In this document: positions 25,928 to 34,387 of the stretch, piece by piece | Layout of the letters: the number at the start of each line of letters is the position of its first letter | Numbering within the stretch: the first letter of the stretch is position 1 | Assembly: GCA_002423145.1 (NCBI GenBank) | Contig: DIUU01000013.1 | Span: forward strand, 1-64,000 | Source: Acholeplasmataceae bacterium UBA6150 | GTDB lineage: Bacteria; Bacillota_I; Bacilli_A; Acholeplasmatales; UBA5453 | Length of the DNA: 64,000 nucleotides | Reading direction: 5' to 3' | Notes under the pieces: model-generated | What the model saw: only the letters and a program-made list of their open reading frames with translations | Databases searched by the model: none | What the model was told of the DNA's origin: nothing | Program-made: the position numbers and the translations under genes

Positions 25928-27157
25928 ATGAAACCACTCGCACATAGACTACGACCCGAACGTTTTGAAGACGTGGTTGGTCAAGATCATTTGGTTGGAC
26001 CCAATGGGATCATCACCCATATGATTGATCAAAACAAACTCATTTCTTTTATATTATATGGCAACCCTGGTACAGGTAAAACCACCATTGCTTCTTTGGT
26101 AGCAAAAAAAGCTCAAATGGAATCCTATTCTTTTTCAGCATCTACCGATTCTAAACAACGACTAAAGGAAATCATTGATATGACTGCTTATCATGATATT
26201 TTACTCATCATTGATGAAATTCACCGCATGAAAACAGATATTCAAGACTACTTATTACCGTTTGTTGAAGAAGGTAAGGTTACCATCATTGGCTTAACCA
26301 CAAATAATCCTTATATTACAGTCAATCCCGCCATCCGTTCAAGATGTCATATTTACCAATTAAATGACATCACGGAGAATGACATCATTCAAGTGCTTGA
26401 AAACGCACTGCTATCTGATGAAGTCGATACCCATTTGACCATAACCAAAGACACACTGGCATATATTGCTTCAAGTGCAGGTGGTGAAATTCGTACTGCA
26501 TTGAACATGCTTGAAGCCACCTTACTCTTAAGCCATTATGATATCATTACTCCTAAGATTGCAAAATTGGCGATTGGAAAACCAGTCTTACAATTGGATG
26601 GGGATCAAGATAATTATTACGAAGTTCTCAGTGCATTTCAAAAGTCAATTCGAGGTTCAGATGTGGATGCTAGTCTACATTACCTAGCACGTTTAATTGT
26701 CATGCAAGACTTGGTTTCATTGACAAGACGGCTCATGGTGATTGCATACGAAGACATTGGTCTAGCTAACCCCGCCATCGGTCCTAAAGTCATGGCAGCT
26801 TGTGATGCTGCCATCAAACTAGGCTTACCAGAAGCCCGTATCCCACTTTCGGTGGCTGTCATTGATTGTGCTCTGTCACCCAAATCTAATACGGCACAAG
26901 GCGCATTGGATGCAGCGATTGAAGATTTTCAAAATGGGTCATCAGGACCCATTCCAAAACACATCATCAACCGCGAAATCAAGGGGGATGCCAGTTTATA
27001 CAAATATCCTCATAACTACCCTTTCGCAATCGTTGATCAAACATACTTACCAGAAAACCTAAAAAACAAGCAGTACTATCATCCGAAAGACGAATCTACC
27101 TATGAAAAAGCCCTTAAAGAACGCATGGACTGGATTAAAAAAAATAAAAGCCGATAA
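25928..27157 (+). CDS. rarA: Replication-associated recombination ATPase RarA (MgsA)
   Basis: An AAA+ ATPase acting at stalled replication forks. The 409-aa protein starts with PLAHRLRPERFEDVVGQDHL, has Walker A GNPGTGKTT (about 41-49), Walker B LLIIDEIHR (about 94-102), sensor SRC, and the C-terminal tetramerisation part with GLPEARIPLSVAVIDCALSPKS and KYPHNYP. AAGGAG precedes the ATG, and TATAAT lies upstream at about 25895. It is a single gene ending in a terminator, divergent from the NadC-like gene. Confidence 0.95.
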   Translation: MKPLAHRLRPERFEDVVGQDHLVGPNGIITHMIDQNKLISFILYGNPGTGKTTIASLVAKKAQMESYSFSASTDSKQRLKEIIDMTAYHDILLIIDEIHRMKTDIQDYLLPFVEEGKVTIIGLTTNNPYITVNPAIRSRCHIYQLNDITENDIIQVLENALLSDEVDTHLTITKDTLAYIASSAGGEIRTALNMLEATLLLSHYDIITPKIAKLAIGKPVLQLDGDQDNYYEVLSAFQKSIRGSDVDASLHYLARLIVMQDLVSLTRRLMVIAYEDIGLANPAIGPKVMAACDAAIKLGLPEARIPLSVAVIDCALSPKSNTAQGALDAAIEDFQNGSSGPIPKHIINREIKGDASLYKYPHNYPFAIVDQTYLPENLKNKQYYHPKDESTYEKALKERMDWIKKNKSR

Positions 27158-27168
27158 CGGCTTTTTCT
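27142..27168. terminator. Bidirectional terminator between rarA and the cytoplasmic GH16
   Basis: Stem AAAGCCG / CGGCTTT with loop ATAA; the rarA stop is inside the loop. T-rich on the plus strand side and followed by TTTATTTTTTTT on the minus strand, so it suits both convergent genes. Confidence 0.75.
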
Positions 27169-27889
27169 ATTCTTGGACGAGTTCATAGTGACGAATGAAG
27201 GCGACTTCAAAGTGAAATGGCAAGTCTACATCCTTGATTTCACCTGCATACCACCCACCAACCGCGAGATTAACAATCATATAATAAGGTTGATCAAATG
27301 GCCATTCAGCGAAGGTATCATTGGGTGCTTTTTCCACTTTTAATATTTCTTTGTAATCTACTTGAAAAGATAAATGAGTTGGTGTCCATTCTAAAACATA
27401 GTCATGGAACTGTGAATCCGCATCTTTTAATTTTAAGGTTGCACCTTTGTGTGTATCTATTTTGTGATTATACGTTTGTGTATGTATCGCACAAGTGACT
27501 TGGTCTTTTCGATTTCCCGCAAATTCAAGTAAATCGATTTCACCCATGGCTGGCCATCGGTGTTCTTTGGTCGTACCTAAAAACCATAATGCAGGCCACG
27601 CACCGCGCCCCTTGGGCATTTTAGCTCGAACGACAAAGCGACCATATTGAAAATGTTTCTTATCTCTCGTCATCAAACGTGTCGAATGGTATGGACATCC
27701 AGGATCATTTGTTTTAGTCGCGACAATATGTAGTGCCCCATCTTTAACAAAACAATTCTCATCAAAATCGACATAACATTGTTTTTCATTATTTGCCCAT
27801 TTTGGTCCTACTTGATATGTCCATATGTCAGCGTTTGGCTTACCTGTATAGTCAAAATTTTCTTCAAATGCTAGTTTAAATTTGTTCAT
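27167..27889 (-). CDS. Cytoplasmic GH16 beta-glucanase (laminarinase-like)
   Basis: A 240-aa glycoside hydrolase family 16 protein. The catalytic motif GEIDLLEFAG gives nucleophile Glu117, Asp119 and acid/base Glu122, with the extra residue typical of the laminarinase-type (beta-1,3-glucanase) branch. Conserved WPALW and NLAVGG strands are present. There is no signal peptide or lipobox, so it should act inside the cell on imported oligosaccharides, which is unusual for GH16. It has its own promoter and lies about 4 kb from the main glucan locus; a second cytoplasmic GH16 is at 52 kb. Confidence 0.88.
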   Translation of the reverse strand: MNKFKLAFEENFDYTGKPNADIWTYQVGPKWANNEKQCYVDFDENCFVKDGALHIVATKTNDPGCPYHSTRLMTRDKKHFQYGRFVVRAKMPKGRGAWPALWFLGTTKEHRWPAMGEIDLLEFAGNRKDQVTCAIHTQTYNHKIDTHKGATLKLKDADSQFHDYVLEWTPTHLSFQVDYKEILKVEKAPNDTFAEWPFDQPYYMIVNLAVGGWYAGEIKDVDLPFHFEVAFIRHYELVQE

Positions 27890-27927
27890 ACTATTCCTCA
27901 GTTTTCATTAAAATGATCAACACTATA

Positions 27928-27957
27928 ATTATATAATAATTAAGTAGAAATTACCAA
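27928..27957 (-). promoter_or_regulatory. Promoter of the cytoplasmic GH16 gene
   Basis: On the minus strand -35 TTGGTA (27957-27952), an 18-bp spacer and -10 TATAAT (27933-27928), about 38 bases before the ATG. Confidence 0.6.
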
Positions 27958-27970
27958 CAAAACCCAATAG

Positions 27971-27999
27971 ATGACAAAATCATTGGTATTTAGTATAAT
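27971..27999 (+). promoter_or_regulatory. Promoter of the cyclophilin gene
   Basis: -35 ATGACA (27971-27976), a 17-bp spacer and -10 TATAAT (27994-27999). The ATG within the -35 is therefore not a start codon. Confidence 0.65.
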
Positions 28000-28018
28000 A
28001 AGTCACATGGAGGTATTA

Positions 28019-28546
28019 ATGATGTCTTATCAAACTTTTATAAAACCAACCAATCCACTGGTTGTGATGGTAGTTGAAGCATTCGGAACCATCGAAATTG
28101 AATTATTCCCTGAAGTCGCACCCAATACGGTAAACAACTTTATTGATCTTGTAGAGAGAGGGTATTACACAGGATTAAAGTTTCATCGTATAATTCCCGG
28201 TTTCATGATTCAAGGCGGTTGGGGTAGTGAACTTAAATCCATCCGCGGAGATTTTAAACAAAACGGTTTCAATAACCCATTGTTACACGATCGAGGTGTG
28301 ATTTCGATGGCTCGAACAAGTAATCCCAATTCAGCAACCGGTCAATTTTTTATTATGCATAAACCATCCCCACATCTAGATGGCGCATATGCTGCATTTG
28401 GTGTGGTAACCAAAGGCATTGAGATTGTCGATGCCATTGTCATGACCCCAAGAGACTATTCGGATAAACCACTTTCAGACATCGTCATCAAATCAGTCAC
28501 TGTGGATTTAAAAGGGCAGTCCTATCCTAAACCAATTTATTACTAA
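28019..28546 (+). CDS. Cyclophilin-type peptidyl-prolyl cis-trans isomerase
   Basis: A 175-aa cyclophilin. Family motifs are FHRIIPGFMIQGG (about 46-58), GVISMARTSNPNSATGQFFI (catalytic groove, with QFFI), and LDGAYAAFGVV. It has no signal peptide, so it acts in the cytoplasm on prolyl bonds during folding. GGAGG sits five bases before ATG 28019 (eight before the adjacent ATG 28022, an equal alternative). Single-gene unit with its own promoter and terminator. Confidence 0.92.
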   Translation: MMSYQTFIKPTNPLVVMVVEAFGTIEIELFPEVAPNTVNNFIDLVERGYYTGLKFHRIIPGFMIQGGWGSELKSIRGDFKQNGFNNPLLHDRGVISMARTSNPNSATGQFFIMHKPSPHLDGAYAAFGVVTKGIEIVDAIVMTPRDYSDKPLSDIVIKSVTVDLKGQSYPKPIYY

Positions 28547-28550
28547 AAAA

Positions 28551-28583
28551 AACTGTTAGGTCACTTAGACTTAACAGTTTTTT
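28551..28583 (+). terminator. Terminator of the cyclophilin gene
   Basis: A 12-bp stem with one G-T pair (AACTGTTAGGTC / GACTTAACAGTT) and a T run on the plus strand. Confidence 0.85.
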
Positions 28584-28605
28584 CATGTGAATATTGAATA
28601 GTCTT

Positions 28606-29271
28606 TTAGAAAAATTTTTGTCTTGCTTGTTCTTTTACTTCTTTACTAGCACTGAATGGTATGCGTGTACTATAACCAGCCTTAGAAGCAACAATCATTT
28701 TTGTAGGCCATGCGAAAATATCAGAGTTCCAACGCAATACAGTATCATTGTACATTTCTCTTGCAGCTGTGATTTCCTTTTGAAGATAGCTGTTTTGTTG
28801 CATAGCATCGGCTAATGAACGATGTGCTTTTAAATCAGGGTAGGCTTCAAAAGCAACATTGATACTTCTCATGGCTTGGTCTAATTGACCGGCTACTTCA
28901 TTACGATTGGTATCATTTGGATGTACCCCGCCTCTAAACTGTGCAACAGATTTCATGACATCTTTATCGAGATCAATCGATTTTTCAACAATTCCAACCA
29001 CATTTTGAAGAATTTGAACGCGTTGTTCCAAATAATTGTCAATTTGCGATGCATTGTGTTGAATGCGTTGTTGCAACTGTCTAAAATACTTTTGTGCACT
29101 GATTTTCATGAATAGAAAAATCAAACCAGGGAATATGCCCAAAACCCAAAGCATGACTTCAAAAACGATTGAACCGACACCTGTTTTCACAGGTATTTGC
29201 TTCTCGATAACATTAATATCTCTGCCAGATTCGTTTACTGGCCCCGTTACTTCGTCTAATTCATTTGCCAT
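28606..29271 (-). CDS. LemA family membrane protein
   Basis: A 221-aa LemA protein: a membrane helix at about 34-55 (extended hydrophobic VMLWVLGIFPGLIFLFM), then the helical LemA domain containing NYLEQRVQILQNVVGIVEKS and, near the C-terminus, AREMYNDTVLRWN (the AR-YN-V-N signature). LemA proteins are small, surface-facing helical-bundle proteins of unclear function. The ATG at 29271 is preferred because GGAGG lies eight bases before it; the upstream ATG is part of that ribosome-binding site. It follows the 602-aa membrane gene by 29 bp. Confidence 0.85.
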   Translation of the reverse strand: MANELDEVTGPVNESGRDINVIEKQIPVKTGVGSIVFEVMLWVLGIFPGLIFLFMKISAQKYFRQLQQRIQHNASQIDNYLEQRVQILQNVVGIVEKSIDLDKDVMKSVAQFRGGVHPNDTNRNEVAGQLDQAMRSINVAFEAYPDLKAHRSLADAMQQNSYLQKEITAAREMYNDTVLRWNSDIFAWPTKMIVASKAGYSTRIPFSASKEVKEQARQKFF

Positions 29272-29300
29272 TTTCTTTTCCTCCATAGCATTATTATATT

Positions 29301-31109
29301 CTATTTTTTCTCATGGATGACATGAGCAATCAATGAATTCATGAAAAACATATCTTTTTCCGTGATGTTTCTGTTTTTTAATTGGCTGATAGACTGTAAC
29401 AACTGATCTTTGTAAGACATGGTTTCTTCTGGTTTAACAATATCAATTTCGACCTGTTTTGTTTGATTGACAGGGAGATATTCCGTCCAATTGACAGGAA
29501 TTTGATGGTATCGGCCATCACCACCGAACTTGGTCACAATTTCGATTCGTTCTTCCGTTTTATAGCCATAGGCTGTTACACTAATGATATCTTTGGTAGC
29601 ATCACTGGATACAAGATTGGTTTTTAATATGTTTCTAGTTGAACATAAAGGGTGTTTAAACTGATTTTCATTCATGTGATTCACTGTTTTTTCATGTTCG
29701 TAGAATGAGACGTTACTACTATACAAGTCACCGTATATATATTCTTTAGGCATGGTTTGTTGATACAGTGGAATAGCTAACAGTGGTGCGAATGAAAAGT
29801 AAATACTCTTAAAGTAGTTATTTTGATATTGAATGAATCGGTTTTTAATATCTGCGTACTCGTAGCCTTGGAAATAACCTTTTGGCGGATTAAGTGGATA
29901 ATCATCGAGATGTTCTGGAAATAAGGTATTGATTTTTTTGTCTTTTACAAAATCAAAATCATCCCCATAACCAATGGTTTTTTCTTTCATCAAAGAAAGC
30001 AGTTGTTTTTGTGCTAATGGTGTAAATAACAATCTAAATTGAACTTCATGGTTTCGATTTTTTGCACCAAATAGTACTTCAAATTCGGAATTTCCCATGA
30101 CCATGAAGGATCCACCTTGAGTTATGGTTTTTTGAGATAATTTTTCTAGTTTTTTGATTTGACTATTCACCATTTTGTCAATTTTCTTTTCTGACATATG
30201 TTCTGCATCAGAGTCTTCACGGGAAAATGTCAAATCAGGTGCAGCATCATTGGCATACGTTAGTGAATACTGGTTATAGTAACGTGGGCAGGGTTTACTT
30301 ATCGTGGCAGTCAATACTTGTGAATGATGTTGGGTCACTTTTTGACCATTAACCGTTGAGGTTGTTGTCCATGTGATGGTAATCGACCCTGAATATTCTG
30401 CCGTTTCCATTTTGTGAATCAATGTTTGACCAAAGAAAAAGGGGTTGCCCTTAATTTCACCGGATTGGATAAAAACTGTGGAGCGGTTTATATTATTATT
30501 GGGTACAAATCCAAAATTTTGAATCATATAATGCAAACGCTTTGTCTCAAACAATTCGTCAAATTGAATCAGAGGCAAGGTTTGTTGAAATAATTGTTTA
30601 TTCATACCTTCATAAAACAGTTGATTAAGTGGTTGCATTTGGGTCCAAGCAATTTGCATGAGCGTATTGATTTTTTGATCTAATACAAAATGCATTTGTT
30701 GTAATACTCGAATCTGCTTATTCAATACAGATAAAATGAGAACCAAAGAAAACACGCCTAGAAAGAAAGATGCGATGGCGAGATATAAATACATCATTTC
30801 ATCAGGTATATCCGTGTACGAATAAATGTTGAAAGCAAGACTCATTATAGAAATAACACATAAAAATATTAAGAACCCTTTAAGGCCTTTTCGATTATTG
30901 AGTTTCTTTTTAACCAAATAACGTTCGCCTTCTAGCTTGCGAATCTCTTTTACTGTGGTCACATTGGGCTCAATTTTTATATCTGATTTAACCGTTAAAT
31001 CTTCAAAAAAATCATTCACATTTTTTGCATGCAAATCTTTGTAAATGTTTTTATAGGATTCCAAAGGATCGTCAACAAACATATCTTTGTTAGGTTCAGG
31101 CATTACCAT
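29301..31109 (-). CDS. Two-pass membrane protein paired with LemA, unknown
   Basis: A 602-aa protein that I cannot place in a named family. The cytoplasmic N-terminus (1-78) is charged, followed by two membrane helices at about 79-98 and 107-132. A large soluble domain (about 140-602) contains SGSITITWTTTSTVNG and a KRLHYMIQNFGFVPNN segment. Start ATG 31109 has GAGGTG upstream; the earlier GTG is part of that site. It is followed by lemA in the same direction, so the two may form a membrane complex, as LemA often neighbours large membrane proteins. Confidence 0.65.
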   Translation of the reverse strand: MVMPEPNKDMFVDDPLESYKNIYKDLHAKNVNDFFEDLTVKSDIKIEPNVTTVKEIRKLEGERYLVKKKLNNRKGLKGFLIFLCVISIMSLAFNIYSYTDIPDEMMYLYLAIASFFLGVFSLVLILSVLNKQIRVLQQMHFVLDQKINTLMQIAWTQMQPLNQLFYEGMNKQLFQQTLPLIQFDELFETKRLHYMIQNFGFVPNNNINRSTVFIQSGEIKGNPFFFGQTLIHKMETAEYSGSITITWTTTSTVNGQKVTQHHSQVLTATISKPCPRYYNQYSLTYANDAAPDLTFSREDSDAEHMSEKKIDKMVNSQIKKLEKLSQKTITQGGSFMVMGNSEFEVLFGAKNRNHEVQFRLLFTPLAQKQLLSLMKEKTIGYGDDFDFVKDKKINTLFPEHLDDYPLNPPKGYFQGYEYADIKNRFIQYQNNYFKSIYFSFAPLLAIPLYQQTMPKEYIYGDLYSSNVSFYEHEKTVNHMNENQFKHPLCSTRNILKTNLVSSDATKDIISVTAYGYKTEERIEIVTKFGGDGRYHQIPVNWTEYLPVNQTKQVEIDIVKPEETMSYKDQLLQSISQLKNRNITEKDMFFMNSLIAHVIHEKK

Positions 31110-31227
31110 AGGAATCACCTCGCTTTTGAATCGTCATAATCAATGATAGTTTACCGCTTTTACGCACAAAGTCAATATGTTTAATGATATTTATATATCC
31201 ATTTTACAATTTAATCGCATTTTATAC

Positions 31228-31282
31228 ATAAAATAAAAGGAAACGTTTATGGACATATTAATCCATTAAATCGTTTCCTTTT
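31228..31282 (-). terminator. Terminator at the end of the glucan operon
   Basis: On the minus strand AAAAGGAAACG pairs with CGTTTCCTTTT, enclosing a second small hairpin (ATGGA / TCCAT), then TTTTATTTT. It lies 25 bp after the last gene of the long glucan-utilisation operon. A run of about 100 bp before the next gene holds nothing else recognisable. Confidence 0.75.
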
Positions 31283-31306
31283 TAATATTTAATTTATTTC
31301 AGTTGA

Positions 31307-32419
31307 CTATTGAAAAGTAAAACTGAACGGATCACTGATTTTAGATACTCTACCAGCAAAATCGACCGCTTCGATGGTAATCGCATAGGTTTGATTTTTG
31401 GTTAATCCACCAAAAGTGAATTGATGCAATCTGGAAACGCCTCTAAATTCACCATTAATGTAAATATTATATTTCTCGACTGCAAAATCGTCTTCTGCTT
31501 TTTTCCAATAGATTGTATTAGCTAACTGTTGAAGGTTGATATCGGTGACTTTGCTTGGGGCTTGTTTATCCACTTTTGCATAGTCTCTTTGATACACTCT
31601 AACATAGTCCACTTCGAATGCTGTTGGGAAAATGGAATCGTCCACATTACCACCCAAAGTACCCCCAATCGCGAGGTTCAATATCATGAAGAAATCTTGA
31701 TCAAATGGAAATACTTGATTGTATTTGTATTGTTGTGTGAATTGTGGCGTGTAATTAACTTCGTTAAATTTTACCCCATCCACGTACCAAATAATCGAAC
31801 CTGGTTCCCAAATGACTTCATAATTATGAAACTCAGAATTGGCTGTTGGTAATGTATATTCTCTCACTGGGGTATTTCCGCCATTACGAATTTCTGTATG
31901 TACGGTTCCAGTCACTTTATTCGGAATTCTACCCACATATTCCATGATATCAATTTCACCACTCTTTGGCCAACCACCATAGGCATTCATCGTTGGCATC
32001 ATCCAAATTGCAGGCCATGTGCCAGCACCTACTGGATTTTTTGCACGAATGATGAAGCGTCCATAGGTGAAATCACCTTTGTACTTAGAAACGATACGGC
32101 TAGAGGTATATTGCTTACCTAGATAAACTTCTTTTTTAGCAATAATACTCAAAATGGAATCTTGAACAACGGTATTGTCTGCTGTGTAGTATTGTAACTC
32201 ACCGTTACCGCCACCATAGCCATTGACTTCATATGTCCATTTGGTTGTGTCGACTTCAGAGCCTTCAAATTCGTCAGCCCAAATACATACCCATCCGCCG
32301 TCCAAGGATTTTTCATTACAATCCTCAGCACTCTCGAGTGGATCAATATTAGGTTGTTTTGTGCAGGCAACCAAAACGATTGCGAGAACGAATAATATCA
32401 ATAAATTTATTTTTTTCAT
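31307..32419 (-). CDS. Secreted GH16 beta-glucanase lipoprotein with FnIII tail
   Basis: A 370-aa surface lipoprotein: lipobox IVLVAC with Cys19. The GH16 domain (about 42-275) has GEIDIMEYVG giving catalytic Glu155, Asp157 and Glu160, with the same spacing as the laminarinase-type enzymes here. A fibronectin type III domain (about 285-370) follows. It should cut beta-1,3-glucan outside the cell to feed the ABC importers encoded upstream. It is the last gene of the operon, 10 bp after a permease gene, followed by a terminator. Confidence 0.9.
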   Translation of the reverse strand: MKKINLLILFVLAIVLVACTKQPNIDPLESAEDCNEKSLDGGWVCIWADEFEGSEVDTTKWTYEVNGYGGGNGELQYYTADNTVVQDSILSIIAKKEVYLGKQYTSSRIVSKYKGDFTYGRFIIRAKNPVGAGTWPAIWMMPTMNAYGGWPKSGEIDIMEYVGRIPNKVTGTVHTEIRNGGNTPVREYTLPTANSEFHNYEVIWEPGSIIWYVDGVKFNEVNYTPQFTQQYKYNQVFPFDQDFFMILNLAIGGTLGGNVDDSIFPTAFEVDYVRVYQRDYAKVDKQAPSKVTDINLQQLANTIYWKKAEDDFAVEKYNIYINGEFRGVSRLHQFTFGGLTKNQTYAITIEAVDFAGRVSKISDPFSFTFQ

Positions 32420-32429
32420 CTAATACCTC

Positions 32430-33416
32430 CTATTCACCAGTGATACCAGTGCGGTCTATACTTTCTGTAAATTGTTTTTGTGCTATGAAATATAAAATGA
32501 GTAATGGGAAAATGGATACCATGTTTCCTGCCAATTTGATGGCTTCATTGAGTTCAGCACCGAGTGTACCTGGTGGGAACAATAATTCATAGGATGAGAC
32601 AAATTGCATTAAACGTAACGGCATGGTAACATTACCACCCACGTAGAGTGCGGTCATAAATGTTTCATTCCAATACCAAACGACAGCGAATAAGAATACG
32701 ATGACGATGGATGGTACTGCCGATGGTAGAGCGATTTTGGTGAATATTTTAAATTGCCCTGCGCCATCGATTTCAGCCGATTCCATCAATACTTGAGGAA
32801 TGGTTTTAAAGAACTGATAGAAAATCAGGATAAATATGGATTGATTTAACCCTTGACCCAATATGGCAGGAACCAACATGGCATTTTGAGTACTCATAAA
32901 TCCACCCAAAAGATTAAATGGAAATGACTTACCTAACGCATTGAATATTTCCATATTGGAAACCATGGTGATTTGTGGAGGTAGGATGAAAGTAGCCAAC
33001 ATTAAGACGAATAACGTCTTTTTAAGTGGGAACTCAAACTTAGCAAACCCATAACCAACCAAGGCGGATGTCACCGTGGCAGCAATCGATACTTTTAATA
33101 CATAACCTAACGTACCGAAAATCGATTGTGGTAAAGCCAATACCTTAAATGCACGGTTGTAGTTTTCCATTTCAATGGTGGTTGGAATCCACTTGACACC
33201 TGGATCAATCAAATCATCTACAGTTTTGAACGAGTTTACCAACATAAATAAAAGTGGGTAAAGATAAACATAAGCGAAACTGATGAGTAATGTGTAAATC
33301 GCAATCTTGAATAAGAGACCATCGGTCAAATTCATCCCTAAAAGGACTTTTTTAATTTTGACTTTACGGTTTTCTTTGTCTTTAAATAGATGTTTAATCT
33401 TATCTATTAACCCCAT
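32430..33416 (-). CDS. Sugar ABC transporter permease, MalG-type (pair 2)
   Basis: A 328-aa inner-membrane permease of the carbohydrate-uptake-1 type. After a basic N-terminus there are six membrane helices, with the EAA loop ESAEIDGAGQFKIFTKIALP at about 215-234 that docks the ATPase. It starts inside the preceding MalF-type permease gene (10-bp overlap), so the two form a heterodimer. Likely substrate is beta-1,3-gluco-oligosaccharide, inferred from the locus. No ATPase gene is adjacent. Confidence 0.9.
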   Translation of the reverse strand: MGLIDKIKHLFKDKENRKVKIKKVLLGMNLTDGLLFKIAIYTLLISFAYVYLYPLLFMLVNSFKTVDDLIDPGVKWIPTTIEMENYNRAFKVLALPQSIFGTLGYVLKVSIAATVTSALVGYGFAKFEFPLKKTLFVLMLATFILPPQITMVSNMEIFNALGKSFPFNLLGGFMSTQNAMLVPAILGQGLNQSIFILIFYQFFKTIPQVLMESAEIDGAGQFKIFTKIALPSAVPSIVIVFLFAVVWYWNETFMTALYVGGNVTMPLRLMQFVSSYELLFPPGTLGAELNEAIKLAGNMVSIFPLLILYFIAQKQFTESIDRTGITGE

Positions 33417-34387
33417 CGTTTCACCTCTTTTCGCTTAATCGATAATAAGCCAATGAAGATCATCATGATGACAACCATCAAAATGAAATATACCCATGCG
33501 ATGGTCGCTGCATAACCATAACCAAACCACATTTGTGAATCCGGTGCACCGGCCAACATGTGTGTTCTTGTCAGTGCTAAGATACCATTATTATCCACAA
33601 ACAGCGACATGGATACGACGATATAAATAATCGCAACCGATATCAAAGGCTTGATTGAAGGTAGGGTAATCTTCCAAAAACGATCCCAAGGTGAAGCCCC
33701 ATCAATCGAAGCAGCTTCATATATTGAAGAATCAATCTTTTGTAAACCAGCTAAGAAAATGAGAATTGGAACCCCGGCATACCATAAGATAAGCAAGAGG
33801 GATGAAAACAGTGCTTCTAGGGGTCTTGCAATCCACGGACCTAGGTTTTGAAATATGAATTGTAATGCAGCAGATTCATTGATTGAAGGCAAACTGGTAG
33901 CATCTTGTGCTGCCAATTCAGTGATGACTGGACCAGACGAAATGATGACTGGTAAAAAGAATATGGTACGCCAAATCCCTTTGCCTTTAATCGGTTGATT
34001 AATGAGCATTGAAATCATGATAGAAAACACGATAACTAGAGGTACTGCCAACATCATTCTTGTAATATAATCCCCAAATAATGGTAGTAATACTTGGCTT
34101 CTCGCAATGTTAATGAAGTTAGAAACGCCAAATAGATTACCTTGACCCACATTAAACTCAACTTGATAGATACCACGGTTGATGTTATAAAATGATTTTG
34201 TAAAGGTCAAATACAGCGATTTTAACATGGGATAAAATGTAAAACCAGCGAAACCAACTACCCATAAACCAATGAAAGCATAACCATAGGCATATTCTCT
34301 TTGGTTTCGTGTAAGCCAGGTAGCTTTTTTTACTTTATCTTTTTGAATAACTTGAGGGGTCTCTTTGATCAATTTTTGCTTACTCAT
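33407..34387 (-). CDS. Sugar ABC transporter permease, MalF-type (pair 2)
   Basis: A 326-aa permease partner with an extended cytoplasmic N-terminus (about 1-30), six membrane segments and the EAA loop YEAASIDGASPWDRFWKITLP (about 221-241). It overlaps the DUF5696-like gene by ATGA and its partner permease by 10 bp, pointing to coupled translation. It is one of two permease pairs in the operon; why two are present is open (different oligomer lengths or a surface-complex role). Confidence 0.9.
   Translation of the reverse strand: MSKQKLIKETPQVIQKDKVKKATWLTRNQREYAYGYAFIGLWVVGFAGFTFYPMLKSLYLTFTKSFYNINRGIYQVEFNVGQGNLFGVSNFINIARSQVLLPLFGDYITRMMLAVPLVIVFSIMISMLINQPIKGKGIWRTIFFLPVIISSGPVITELAAQDATSLPSINESAALQFIFQNLGPWIARPLEALFSSLLLILWYAGVPILIFLAGLQKIDSSIYEAASIDGASPWDRFWKITLPSIKPLISVAIIYIVVSMSLFVDNNGILALTRTHMLAGAPDSQMWFGYGYAATIAWVYFILMVVIMMIFIGLLSIKRKEVKRWG

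Noticed and set aside
27971..28018. Longer N-terminus for the cyclophilin
   Set aside because: The upstream ATG is inside the -35 box of a good promoter, and GGAGG sits before the ATG at 28019.
31235..31282. GGAAACG / CGTTTCC as another LacI operator
   Set aside because: The two halves are about 30 bp apart and form a hairpin followed by a T run at the operon end, so it is a terminator; the CG-centred core of the true operators is missing.
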